From Magnetococcales bacterium HCHbin5 (GTDB taxonomy: Bacteria > Pseudomonadota > Magnetococcia > Magnetococcales > Magnetaquicoccaceae), in contig PEAG01000022.1 of the NCBI GenBank assembly GCA_002753505.1, positions 1 through 46,325 on the forward strand: a DNA stretch of 46,325 nt, read 5' to 3'. Under the pieces are notes generated by a model, which saw nothing but the letters and a program-made list of their open reading frames with translations, did no database searches and was not told the origin of the DNA. Positions within the stretch are counted from its first letter, which is position 1; every line of letters starts with the position of its first letter. The position numbers were made by a program, and so were the translations under genes. This document shows, in pieces, positions 24,289 through 33,292 of the stretch.

Positions 24289-26805
24289 ATGGATCGTCGT
24301 TCATTTCTCAAGCTTGGTGCCGCATCTTCCGCCTTTGCGGTCTCCGGCGGAATTCTGTTGAACCGAGCCAATGCCTTGCCCCTGCATGGGGGCAGGGATT
24401 TTTCCCCAAAAACAGGGTCGGAACGTAAAGCCGTTCCCAGTGCCTGCTGGCAGTGTGTCACCCGCTGCCCCAATATCAGTTATGTGGAAGATGGCAGGTT
24501 GGTCAAGATCGAAGGACAGCCCGACTCGATTCGCACTCACGGCGTTCTGTGTGCCAAGGGCCAGGGCGGCGTCAATCAATCTGGCGACCCGGACCGGATC
24601 CTCTATCCCATGAAGCGCGTGGGCAAGCGCGGAGAAGGGCGATGGAAACGTATTTCCTGGGACGAAGCCCTGGAAGAATTGTCCTCCCGCATGGAGAAAT
24701 TGCGCGCTGCCGGGGAACCGGAAAAGGTGATGTTCCATTACGGACGTATGAAGGCCAGTTCCAGCAAACTGATCAGCACCTTTTTTGAAACCTATGGCAC
24801 CAAGACCATCGGCAACCATACATCTATTTGCGAAGCGGCCAAGTTTACCGGACAGGAATTGACCTGGGGCGTCTCCTACGATAATTGGGATTTCGATCAT
24901 GCCCGCTATGTGTTGAATTTCGGCAGCAACGTCATGGAAGCCCATACCAACCATGTGCCGACCGCCCACCGACTCATCGACCGACTGGCCAAGGGACAAC
25001 TCCGTCTCGTGACCTTCGACGTCCGGCTTTCCAACACGGCGGCCAAATCCCATGAATGGCTGCCCATCCGGCCCGGAACGGACCGGGCAGCGGTGTTGGC
25101 TATGTGCCATGTCATCATGACGGAAGAACTGTTCCGGGGCGATGGCGAAACATTTCTCAAGTATTGCAAGGCCACCGAAGGCCATCAAGCCACCGTGGCG
25201 GATAAAGTGACCGCGCTCACGAACCATCTTGCCTCCTACACCCCCGAATGGGCAGAGAAAATCACCGGTGTACCCGCCGAGACCCTGCGCCGTTTGGCAC
25301 GGGAAGTGGCCACGGTGAAACCTGCCTGCATCATTTCCTACCGAGGTGCTGTCGCTCACCACCATGGGGCCGATACCGAACGGGCCATCCAGATGCTGGC
25401 GGCCATCACTGGCAATGTAGACGCTCCCGGCACTCGCTGTGTCTCCGTCGGTGCCAAGTGGCAATATCCCAAGGGCCCGGCGGATAAACCCAAGGGCAAA
25501 GGACTCAAACTCGACGACGGCGTCAAGGGAGCGGCCGCAATGGCCACCCATCATGTGAGCCACCAGATTTTCAAGGTGATCAGAGAGGGAAGCGCAGGAC
25601 GCCCCGCTGTCTATATCTGGTTTTGCCATCAACCGGTCTATGCCAATGGCGGCGTCCAGGAAAACATTGATGTACTCAAGGATGAGAGCCTGTTGCCTTT
25701 TACTGTCTGCGTGACCCCGTTTTATGACGAATCGGCAGCCCTGGCGGACATCATTCTGCCCGATACGCCCTATACGGAACGTTGGGGATGGGAGGATATG
25801 GTCTCGCCCAATCAGGTGCCTGAATTCTACATTCGTCAACCCGTCGTGCCGCCCATGGGCGAATGTCGGGATTTTGCCGATGTCTGTTGCGACTTGGCCG
25901 AACGGCTGAAGATGCCGTTGGGATTCAAGAGCAGGGAGGAATTTGTGCGTCTCTCCTGTGAAATGACCCCGGAGATCAAAGCCCAAGGTGGATTCGACTT
26001 CATGCGGTCCAAGGGGGTCTGGCATGATCCGCATGCCAAGCCGCGTTTTTACTCGTATCGCAAAACACTGGATCCCAAGGATTATCAACGCGACGGTGTC
26101 GTGAAAGATCCATTGACGGGGGTCTGGTGGGATTGGAAAAAGGCCCATGTGGAGAGCGAGGCCGAGGCACTCAAAATGGGGTATCGACGTACTCCAAAGG
26201 CCTATGCCAGTTATGTGGGCCAGGAGATCGATGGCGAGGTTTATGTCGGCTTCAGGCCGGATAAACTCAATAAATCCGGTTTGTTTGAACTGTACTCCGA
26301 CTTGATGGTGGAAAAGGGATTCCCAGCGTTTCCTTCCTGGACCCCCATCCCGGAACATGCGGCCATGGGCAAAGAGCAACTCATTCTGACCACTTTCAAA
26401 GTGGCGGTGCATTCCCAGTCCCGCACCGGGAACTGCAAATATCAAGCAGAGATTTACCATGCCAATCCGGCCTGGCTCAATCCGACCACAGCCATGGAAA
26501 AAGGGCTTGTCGATGGCGACCGCATCGAGGTGAAATCCAAGCTCGGATATATGGAGACCAGGGTTCGGGTAACACCTGCCGTAGTTCCCGGCGTCATCGC
26601 GATCTCTCACCACTGCGGACACTGGGAGTATGGGCGTTACGCATCCTCCAAACAAGCACCTGATGGTGTGAAAGATTCAGAACATGGGCACAAGTGGTGG
26701 GAGGATAACGGTGCCCACCCCAATTGGATCATCAGCAACGAGGCGGATCCTATCTCAGGACAGATGCGCTGGATGGACACGGTCGTCGATGTACGAAAAA
26801 TCTGA
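24289..26805 (+). CDS. Tat-exported molybdopterin oxidoreductase catalytic subunit (PsrA/PhsA class)
   Basis: The 838-residue enzyme has a Tat signal (DRRSFLKLGAA), an N-terminal 4Fe-4S motif (Cys53-x2-Cys56-x3-Cys60 and Cys88) and the molybdopterin-binding domains. A cysteine at 181 in NHTSICEAAKFTGQ is the likely molybdenum ligand, as in polysulfide/thiosulfate-type enzymes. It has about the length of PsrA/PhsA/ArrA/ArxA-like proteins but does not match one clearly enough to assign a substrate. Polysulfide, thiosulfate, tetrathionate, sulfite and arsenic oxyanions remain possible. The ATG follows AAAGGAGAAAACATC. The next gene overlaps its last 17 bases. Confidence 0.88.
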   Translation: MDRRSFLKLGAASSAFAVSGGILLNRANALPLHGGRDFSPKTGSERKAVPSACWQCVTRCPNISYVEDGRLVKIEGQPDSIRTHGVLCAKGQGGVNQSGDPDRILYPMKRVGKRGEGRWKRISWDEALEELSSRMEKLRAAGEPEKVMFHYGRMKASSSKLISTFFETYGTKTIGNHTSICEAAKFTGQELTWGVSYDNWDFDHARYVLNFGSNVMEAHTNHVPTAHRLIDRLAKGQLRLVTFDVRLSNTAAKSHEWLPIRPGTDRAAVLAMCHVIMTEELFRGDGETFLKYCKATEGHQATVADKVTALTNHLASYTPEWAEKITGVPAETLRRLAREVATVKPACIISYRGAVAHHHGADTERAIQMLAAITGNVDAPGTRCVSVGAKWQYPKGPADKPKGKGLKLDDGVKGAAAMATHHVSHQIFKVIREGSAGRPAVYIWFCHQPVYANGGVQENIDVLKDESLLPFTVCVTPFYDESAALADIILPDTPYTERWGWEDMVSPNQVPEFYIRQPVVPPMGECRDFADVCCDLAERLKMPLGFKSREEFVRLSCEMTPEIKAQGGFDFMRSKGVWHDPHAKPRFYSYRKTLDPKDYQRDGVVKDPLTGVWWDWKKAHVESEAEALKMGYRRTPKAYASYVGQEIDGEVYVGFRPDKLNKSGLFELYSDLMVEKGFPAFPSWTPIPEHAAMGKEQLILTTFKVAVHSQSRTGNCKYQAEIYHANPAWLNPTTAMEKGLVDGDRIEVKSKLGYMETRVRVTPAVVPGVIAISHHCGHWEYGRYASSKQAPDGVKDSEHGHKWWEDNGAHPNWIISNEADPISGQMRWMDTVVDVRKI

Positions 26806-27424
26806 GGAGCGGATCAACCTGCCCGTTCTTGCCGAAGAGACCTGGGCGAGAAGCCACGTTTACGCTCTGCTCGCCCAGGTCTTCCGGGCTGAACCTGACG
26901 AGGGACTGATTCGTCATCTGCAATCCCCTGAAGTCAGGGCGGCGTTGGACACCCATGGAAAACAACTGGCCAGTTTCCTGGAACAGGACGGCATGGAGCA
27001 GACGCTTGCCACCCTTGCAGAGGAGTATGCCCGACTTTTTTTAGGCCCCGGCCCGCACATCAGCCTGCACGAATCGGTCCTGGTCCCTGGGGGTGGCTTG
27101 TTGCGGGGAAAAGAGATGACGGCGGTCAAGGCCTTCATGGCAGATGCGGGATTTGTATTGCCGGAAAACACGAAAATGTTGCCGGATCATTTGTCGGTTG
27201 AACTGGAGTTCATGGCCCACTTGTGTGCGGAGGAGGCACAAGCATGGCTGTCTGGCGATGATGTCAGAGCGCGCAATGCAAGGGCTTGGCAGGTGGATTT
27301 TTTGGCTACTCACCTGGGACAATGGGCTGATATCGTCAAAGACAGGTTGGACGCATCACATCCATCGCCTTTTTATGCCGTATTCGCGGCACTGCTGTGT
27401 TGGGCATATTCCAAAATCAAATAA
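26789..27424 (+). CDS. TorD/DmsD-family chaperone for the molybdoenzyme
   Basis: The 211-residue all-helical protein has the family segments LAEEYARLFLGPGPHISLHESV and LPDHLSVELEFMAHL. Such chaperones bind the Tat signal and help insert the molybdenum cofactor before export. The ATG at 26,789 lies inside the end of the catalytic gene, so translation is probably coupled and the two are made together. It completes the B-C-A-D operon. Specificity for this enzyme is inferred from position. Confidence 0.88.
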   Translation: MYEKSEERINLPVLAEETWARSHVYALLAQVFRAEPDEGLIRHLQSPEVRAALDTHGKQLASFLEQDGMEQTLATLAEEYARLFLGPGPHISLHESVLVPGGGLLRGKEMTAVKAFMADAGFVLPENTKMLPDHLSVELEFMAHLCAEEAQAWLSGDDVRARNARAWQVDFLATHLGQWADIVKDRLDASHPSPFYAVFAALLCWAYSKIK

Positions 27425-27472
27425 GATGGCTCTCCTGTTATTAACATAAGTCATACAAAGGAAATCGGTCCC

Positions 27473-29230
27473 ATGACGAATCTCCAGAAGCTGCTGCAAA
27501 TCGCCGTACAATCCTACCAGGCCGGGCGATTGCGAGATGCGGAACGGGTGGTGAACAAGCTGCTGCTACAAGAGCCCCACCATGCCGAGGCACTGCATCT
27601 CCTGGGGGTCATCACTCATCAGTCCGGCCACAGCGATCAGGCCCTGCCGTGGATACAACAGGCGATTGTCCACCAACCCAACGCCCCCCTGTTTTTCAAC
27701 AGCCTGGGGATGGTTTTGATGGCCATGGATCGCCTTCAGGAGGCAGAACAAGCCTATCGGCAGGCGTTGCAATGGAAACCGGATTTTGTGATCGTATACA
27801 ACAATCTGGGTATTTTGTTCAGCAACCGGGGGGATCTGGCCGCTGCCAGTCATTGCTTTCAGCAGGCACTAAGCCTCCAGCCAAACTTTCCAGAGGCCCA
27901 CAGCAACTTATCCGACATCCTGAGAGAACAGGGGGATCTGCCGGGTGCCATCCAGCATTGCCGGGAGGCGTTGCGGTTGCGGCCAGAGTTTGCCGAGGCC
28001 CGGTTCAATCTGGGCAATATTTTGAGCGCGTCGGGAGATCTGGAGGGAGCCATTCAGCAATTTCAGCGGGTATTGCAGACCCATCCCGACCAGTTGTTGG
28101 CGCGCCTCAATCTGGGCAACCTGCTGAAAGCGCAAAACAGGGCAGAGGCGGCCATCGACCAATATCGGCAAATACTCGCCCGTCAACCTGATCATCTCCC
28201 GGCCTTGTACAATCTCGGCAATGCCTTACAGGAGACGGGACAGACAGAGGCAGCTGTCTCGCGATACCGGCAGGTATTGGCTCTCCAACCGGACCATACC
28301 CAAGCACTCAACAATCTCCGCACCGCCTATACCAAATTGATCCCTGGCTGGCATTTTGCCATGATGCACGACGAGGCGCGGAATCGTGCCTATGAGGCGG
28401 CACTGGCCAGGGTGGTGACACCGGACTCTCTGGTCCTGGATATCGGCTCCGGTTCCGGATTGTTGGCCCTCATGGCGGCCCGGTTGGGGGCTAAACGGGT
28501 TATCAGCACCGAAATGGTACCCCTGCTGGCCCGAAAAGCCAGGGAGATTGTTCAACACAACGGCTTTGCCGAAACCATCACCGTACTGGACAAAAAATCC
28601 ACCACCCTTCAGGTGGGCACCGATCTGCCAGAGCGGGCGGATATTCTGGTGACAGAAATTTTTGATGCCGGTTTACTGGGAGAGCAGGCGGTTGCCGCCA
28701 TTCAGCATGCCCGCTCCAACCTGTTGAAACCGGATGCCCGCATCATTCCCCACCACGCGGTGGTGTGTGCCGCCCTGGTGGAGAGTCCCCGTTTGTGGCA
28801 AGAGGGATTTGTGGGAGAGATTTCCGGGTTTGACCTGAGCCCGTTCAACGAGTTTCAGCGTATTCATCTACAGAAAAGAATTCAAGAATTTCCACATCGG
28901 GTGCTAACCAGCAACCAGGATGTTTTTGCCTTCGATTTTTTCGGCCAACCCATCCGGGAGGCCCAAACCACCCTGCCGGTGACCATTACGGCGGAGGGGG
29001 TTTGTCATGGCATTGTCTACTGGTTCCGTCTCTTTTTAGATGGGGAGACGGTCATCGACACAGACCCGAAAGGGGTCTATTCCCATTGGATGCAGTCCGT
29101 GCAACTGCTGGAGAGCCCCGTTCCGGTCCGTTTCGGGGAGCTGTTTGCCCTGGTTGCGCGCCACAACCGGCAGGCAGTTGCCTTTGAACTCACCCGCCCG
29201 TCCCCTCCCATCGGCAGGGCGGGCAAGTGA
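27473..29230 (+). CDS. TPR protein fused to a PRMT-like protein methyltransferase
   Basis: The 585-residue protein has about eight TPR units in residues 1-290, then a SAM-dependent methyltransferase. Motif I is LVLDIGSGSGLLALMAARLGA (Asp323 to Gly329). The double-E loop TEIFDAGLLGE (Glu395, Glu404) is in the position where protein arginine methyltransferases bind arginine. A THW-like loop SHWMQ (537-541) and a C-terminal beta-barrel segment follow. These features are the PRMT hallmark, and the double-E loop resembles PRMT7/9. Activity, substrate and whether it methylates protein arginine are unknown. AAGGAAATC precedes the start. It follows the molybdoenzyme operon by about 50 bp, with no strong sign of a common transcript. 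Confidence 0.85.
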   Translation: MTNLQKLLQIAVQSYQAGRLRDAERVVNKLLLQEPHHAEALHLLGVITHQSGHSDQALPWIQQAIVHQPNAPLFFNSLGMVLMAMDRLQEAEQAYRQALQWKPDFVIVYNNLGILFSNRGDLAAASHCFQQALSLQPNFPEAHSNLSDILREQGDLPGAIQHCREALRLRPEFAEARFNLGNILSASGDLEGAIQQFQRVLQTHPDQLLARLNLGNLLKAQNRAEAAIDQYRQILARQPDHLPALYNLGNALQETGQTEAAVSRYRQVLALQPDHTQALNNLRTAYTKLIPGWHFAMMHDEARNRAYEAALARVVTPDSLVLDIGSGSGLLALMAARLGAKRVISTEMVPLLARKAREIVQHNGFAETITVLDKKSTTLQVGTDLPERADILVTEIFDAGLLGEQAVAAIQHARSNLLKPDARIIPHHAVVCAALVESPRLWQEGFVGEISGFDLSPFNEFQRIHLQKRIQEFPHRVLTSNQDVFAFDFFGQPIREAQTTLPVTITAEGVCHGIVYWFRLFLDGETVIDTDPKGVYSHWMQSVQLLESPVPVRFGELFALVARHNRQAVAFELTRPSPPIGRAGK

Positions 29231-29242
29231 ACCCTTTGCCCG
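29220..29242 (+). terminator. Hairpin at the end of the PRMT-like gene
   Basis: CGGGCAA (29220-29226) and TTGCCCG (29236-29242) pair around a 9-nt loop that includes the stop codon. There is no T tract, so it may be only a weak terminator or an RNA stability element. Confidence 0.35.
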
Positions 29243-29293
29243 ATCCTGGTTGCCGAACCCCACAATCCCAGATCCATCTCTTCGGTGGCAGGA

Positions 29294-29491
29294 CCTCAGG
29301 TTGTGGTTGATCCCATAGTCGGCTCGCTTGATCCGCACCGACCCGGAATAGCCGCGACGGAATCCACTCCGGGGGTTGGGACCGGTGCCGATCAATTTGC
29401 CCTCAAAGGTGACGGGGTTGGTCACCCCGTGCAGGAGGGTGAGTTCCCTTTCCAGCGTGGCTTTGCCGGTTTGTTCCGCAATCCGTTGCAA
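29294..29491 (-). pseudogene. YceI-family relic
   Basis: Read on the minus strand, about 66 residues (TGKATLERELTLLHGVTNP to RIKRADYGINHN) match the second half of the YceI lipid-binding periplasmic domain, with its LHGVT-P turn and IKR-D-GI strand. A full YceI protein has about 190 residues; the start, signal peptide and first strands are not found in any frame nearby, so this is a fragment. Confidence 0.55.
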
Positions 29492-29547
29492 GAAGGCAAA
29501 CCCTTCCCATCTGCGCCAAAATGGTGTAAGCGGAAGATGAGTGGATC

Positions 29548-29689
29548 TTGCGTCACTCCCATGTGGTCGAGTCGGGCAATCGTTTGAGGCATCCCCTTCG
29601 GGGTGAGCCCTGCAATGGTTGCGTTACTCCCAATCTGGTAGAGTCTCGCAACATTTGCAGCATTCCCTCAGGGGAGTCCTGCGAGGCGT
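29548..29689. repeat. Two degenerate 71-bp tandem repeats
   Basis: Both copies begin TTGCGTYACTCCCA at 29,548 and 29,619 and stay about 70% alike, each containing a small CCCC/GGGG hairpin near its middle. On the minus strand both spell a similar peptide (consensus S/T-P-x-G-M-x-Q) in different frames, so coding is doubtful. The remaining sequence from 29,690 to 29,817 shows nothing definite. Confidence 0.55.
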
Positions 29690-29817
29690 ACCAGGACGCG
29701 CCGCTCCCCCAGGGACTCCAGGAGAGGCCATCGTGAGAGATGGAGCAATCGGAGCGGCAGGAACGGTGGCGGTCCCACTCAAGCCTGTCATTGGGGACGC
29801 CGCCACCCCACCCATGC

Positions 29818-32016
29818 CTATGCCGCGCTACCAACCATCCTGAACGAGTATTCAGCAGCATCCGCCAGCGACTGCCCCCCGCTGCCAAACTGATTAAACG
29901 CCGGGAATTTCATGAAGATCGTCTTCCCGACCAGTGCCGGATCGTAGGCGTACCGGAAGATCGCCCCATCACAGCGGACGAACGGGCTTTGACTGGGGTG
30001 CGCCTTGATTGGGGTGCCGTAGAGTCCACGCCGCAGATAACCGCCCAGGGTGTACCGATGACTGCCCGTCAGGGTTGCAGCGGAATAGGCAATGAACTCC
30101 CCATCCACCCATGCCAGAGTGGCCCGGTTGTCCGCATCGGCGATGGTGCCGGAAGTCAATGCTCCGGAGGACTCCGACAGATCCACCTTGCAAATGCTGG
30201 TGGTGTCTGGATCGGTGCTGGACGCCATTGGCTCAGACAAAAATCCATGGCGGGCCGGGAAGACGATTTCGCCGATCTTTTTGTAGTTCGTGCCGTCCGA
30301 CGACAACCAAGCCTGACAGCCGCCATAGTTCTCTCCCCCCGACGTGGCCACCCAGATCTCATGCCCAGTTGCGGTTAGTGCCTTGGGGGCTTCGAACAGC
30401 ACGGGGGTATTGACTGCGCCGGAGGGTTGGTTGTAGGCCGGGACATAGCCGCCAACCGGCTGGTGCGGATAGGTGGCAGAATTGAACACACCCTGGGGAG
30501 CATCTTCGGCTTCGATGGACAGGACACCCTCTTCATCCTCCTCGATGCTCAAGATCCGAACCGGCCTTTTATCCAGCCCTGCGGCCAGATCGGTGAGGGT
30601 AACGAGGTCGGTTGGTTCCAGCAAGCAGTGTTTCCAGCCCAGTTTGAAGACGTAGCTGTTGCGCACGTATTGCATCCTCTGGAGGATGTTTTGCGCCACG
30701 GATCTCGCCACCACAGGGGATTTTATTTCATGGGCTTTGATGGAGTCCATCGTCCGCAGACCGAACAAATCGATGGAGACCAGATCCTTGGCCTCGGCCA
30801 CCTCCGTATTGAACTGGTTGCTGGCATTGAGAAATTCGACTTTGACATGGTTGTATGCGTCAACCGATGGCCGTCGGGTGATGGTCACTGGATCCTCACT
30901 GCCTGAGATGATGAAGTCATCCTCCGTTAACTCGTAGACGGGTGTGGTGTTTGGCATGTAGGTGGTCTGGTGGCCGGTGACGATGGCATCGCCGAAGGGG
31001 GTGATTTTCAGGGTGCCTTCGGAGAAATAGACACCGGAATTCGTCAGCCTCATCAGGCGCGTGAGGATGGCACTGGCTTCCTCCTGCGCCGAAAAAACTG
31101 GCGACAGGAACAGACTGTTGGCCGTGCAGTACCGGTAGTATTGGGTCCAATCGCCGATGTTTGCCATGGGAAAGCCCAACCCGTAATGGGGGTTTGTCAG
31201 GAGATCAAGCAGGATATCCTTGGGGTGCGCATCGAAAAAGCCGTTGGCCGCGTCAAACGAAAGCTGACCAATGACATCAAAGTTCAGGTTCGGCAGTGCC
31301 GTGCCGGAGCCCAACTGCCAATCCAGAGCCGCCGCGTAGGCAGTGCCGCGATAGTGCAGGGCCTGCTCGGGGTGTTTGCTGGTCAGGTACGTCCAAGGGT
31401 TTTGCAGATAGTCGCCGTTGAAGACTGTCATGACGGAAGAACTGCTATTGATCGCATTGTAATTGTAACTGATTTGCACCTGGACGTTGGCGTACTGGGT
31501 GGCAAAATAGTAGGTGCCCGCAACGACAGTAAAATCGGTGCCGTTCGTCAAGGGCGTTGATACCTCTCCATCAATGACCACGCAGGAGATGTGGCTGGTC
31601 CACTGCGTGCCATGAGCAACCGTCACCTGATGCGAGCCGGAAACCAGATGCGCTTCGTTCCAGGCCGCCGAGGGGGTGATTACCTCCGACAGGTTGGCCG
31701 GATCGGGCTTGTAGTCGCGGTTGCTCCAGATGCCGTCAATGCCGGTGATGGGCCCCTCGCAGAGGCCGAAAACAAAGGACGCGGTATAGGTGTAGGTCGT
31801 GGAGACGACGGTAGTGCCGCCACCGCCTTTGCCGCCCACATCCTGCGACGTGGTGTGCGCGATGGCTTTGAAATCACCGTACCATAGCAGGTTCCCCGAC
31901 ACTCTGGCCCGGCCATAGACAATGGGTATCGCCGACCCGTAGATGCTGCCCTGGAAAGTGACGCCGTTGGCGCGAGGCTCACTATTGTTGATGACTTTTC
32001 CGTCCTTGCCGCTCAT
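29818..32016 (-). CDS. Phage tail tip / host-specificity protein (J-like, PF13550 type)
   Basis: The 732-residue protein starts with the baseplate-type segment GSIYGSAIPIVYGRARVSGNL. It has a central GFPMANIGDW...-type region and the DDFIISGSEDPVTITRRPSVDAYNHVKVEF segment found in phage tail proteins of the J/GTA gp15 class. It probably forms the central tip and contacts the host. Its start overlaps the NlpC/P60 gene stop (ATGA). It is the last tail gene before the non-phage flank. Shorter than the gp15 proteins of gene transfer agents (about 1,300 residues), it lacks an obvious glycosidase domain. Confidence 0.8.
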   Translation of the reverse strand: MSGKDGKVINNSEPRANGVTFQGSIYGSAIPIVYGRARVSGNLLWYGDFKAIAHTTSQDVGGKGGGGTTVVSTTYTYTASFVFGLCEGPITGIDGIWSNRDYKPDPANLSEVITPSAAWNEAHLVSGSHQVTVAHGTQWTSHISCVVIDGEVSTPLTNGTDFTVVAGTYYFATQYANVQVQISYNYNAINSSSSVMTVFNGDYLQNPWTYLTSKHPEQALHYRGTAYAAALDWQLGSGTALPNLNFDVIGQLSFDAANGFFDAHPKDILLDLLTNPHYGLGFPMANIGDWTQYYRYCTANSLFLSPVFSAQEEASAILTRLMRLTNSGVYFSEGTLKITPFGDAIVTGHQTTYMPNTTPVYELTEDDFIISGSEDPVTITRRPSVDAYNHVKVEFLNASNQFNTEVAEAKDLVSIDLFGLRTMDSIKAHEIKSPVVARSVAQNILQRMQYVRNSYVFKLGWKHCLLEPTDLVTLTDLAAGLDKRPVRILSIEEDEEGVLSIEAEDAPQGVFNSATYPHQPVGGYVPAYNQPSGAVNTPVLFEAPKALTATGHEIWVATSGGENYGGCQAWLSSDGTNYKKIGEIVFPARHGFLSEPMASSTDPDTTSICKVDLSESSGALTSGTIADADNRATLAWVDGEFIAYSAATLTGSHRYTLGGYLRRGLYGTPIKAHPSQSPFVRCDGAIFRYAYDPALVGKTIFMKFPAFNQFGSGGQSLADAAEYSFRMVGSAA

Positions 32017-32432
32017 GGTACCACCTTCCAGAAAGAGTGAAGCCTGCCGCCAAGTTCTTGGCCATCCAGGGAAGAGAGAATGACACCTACACCAGCAAAG
32101 GCATGGATGACGGTGCGCGGTTCGGGTAGCACAATGCCCGCATGAGAGACGCAGCGACCAAATCGAAACAGCGCGATATCCCCCGGTTCCGGGGTGGTTG
32201 TCTGCCTGGCATATTGCTGAATACCTGCCAGATATTTCTCTTCACTGCGGTGCAGGTGCCAGTCCTGGGAATAGCCGTCTGCCACCGCATAGGCAAGCTG
32301 GCACTCCTCGAAGACGGCGATGAGAAATTGGACGCAGTCCACGCCAACCCCTTTGATGCGCGCATGGTGGTGATAGGGCGTGAGCAGCCATGCCATGGCC
32401 GTCTGAACAATCTGCTCTCTGATGGCGTTCAT
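32013..32432 (-). CDS. NlpC/P60-family phage tail peptidase
   Basis: The 139-residue protein is a small papain-like peptidoglycan hydrolase. Cys33 lies in GVDCVQFL, His97 in CVSHAGIVL and His110 in VIHAFAG, giving the expected Cys-His-His triad. In tailed phages and GTAs such proteins open the cell wall at the tail tip (RcGTA gp14). The start at 32,432 overlaps the previous stop by ATGA, and the frame extends upstream only as a long shadow. No signal peptide is needed because it is packaged in the particle. Confidence 0.85.
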   Translation of the reverse strand: MNAIREQIVQTAMAWLLTPYHHHARIKGVGVDCVQFLIAVFEECQLAYAVADGYSQDWHLHRSEEKYLAGIQQYARQTTTPEPGDIALFRFGRCVSHAGIVLPEPRTVIHAFAGVGVILSSLDGQELGGRLHSFWKVVP

Positions 32433-33292
32433 ATTGCCGTCTCCGCAACCGGAATATAGGGAAAGCCACGAAAATTTCTCACGTTGTGAAACTTGTTGGT
32501 GCAGGTAGCCTGGGCTTTGTCGCAACCGGGATAGGCTTTGAAGGCATCCCCCACTGCAGGGATGGACGGCAAAGGCAGCAGCAACTGGAAGATGCCGTCT
32601 CCAGAGCAGGATTTGATGGTGCGCCGCACACCGGCCAGCGCACCACTGAGAAAATGGACATACCCCTGCTCAAACCAGCGGGCCTCCACCAACGTCAACC
32701 CACTGGCCAGGGCCGTGGTGGTGCTGCCAGCGTAAACCGTCGTTTCGGTGGCAATGGCAGGATCGTCCCGCTCGATGCCGCAATCGGCGTCGTAGAGGGT
32801 ATGGATACAACCCGGTTGCCAGACGTTACGCGGCAGTTTGACATTCAGGAGTTGAATCGCACTGTTCACGGTGAGCTTGGCCATGGTGCGGGTGATCTGG
32901 ATGTCGGCCACCTGTCCGACAAACAAGGTGATGCCACCCACCACCGACAGATCGGGCTGCAAGAAAACCCGGTAGAGTGCCAGGGTGGCCCCGTCCAGGG
33001 CACCAACTCCTGCAGCCTGGAGCCACGAAGCACCCAACAGCAGATCGTTCGGGCCGGGTACCACTTCCAGGTTGAGGGTGTCCACCTCGACCCCGATGAC
33101 GCAGCGCGTGCGCGACCGGCGGATAATGGGCCCGGTGGAGGAGTACAGGCGGTCGTCGCACAAAAAATCTGCATCAAACGTGCTGTACCGGAGTGCCGTG
33201 CCGTCCACCAACTGGAACTCGTACAAGTCGGCCATCAGAAATGACTGTTCCGATTGCAGATATTGGATCAACTCGTCGCTGGCGTGTTTCAT
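32429..33292 (-). CDS. DUF2163 / phage BR0599-family tail protein
   Basis: The 287-residue protein has the DUF2163 layout: an N-terminal region with FQLVDGTALRYSTFDADFLCDDRLY, a beta-rich middle with an Asn/Gly-rich loop, and the C-terminal YPGCDKAQATCTNKFHNVRNFRGFPYIPV. In this C-terminal part the cysteine pattern C-D-x(5)-C-x(2)-K-F-x-N is characteristic. It corresponds to RcGTA gp13, an iron-sulfur-bearing baseplate protein. The start overlaps the DUF2460 stop (ATGA), so these genes are translationally coupled. A longer upstream frame is shadow. Confidence 0.87.
   Translation of the reverse strand: MKHASDELIQYLQSEQSFLMADLYEFQLVDGTALRYSTFDADFLCDDRLYSSTGPIIRRSRTRCVIGVEVDTLNLEVVPGPNDLLLGASWLQAAGVGALDGATLALYRVFLQPDLSVVGGITLFVGQVADIQITRTMAKLTVNSAIQLLNVKLPRNVWQPGCIHTLYDADCGIERDDPAIATETTVYAGSTTTALASGLTLVEARWFEQGYVHFLSGALAGVRRTIKSCSGDGIFQLLLPLPSIPAVGDAFKAYPGCDKAQATCTNKFHNVRNFRGFPYIPVAETAI

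Noticed and set aside
24301-26655. 784-codon minus-strand open frame inside the molybdoenzyme gene
   Set aside because: It mirrors a high-GC coding gene whose motifs are complete; the antisense product has no domain and no promoter.
29548-29689. CRISPR-like repeat
   Set aside because: Only two degenerate copies directly adjoin each other; there are no spacers and no cas genes.
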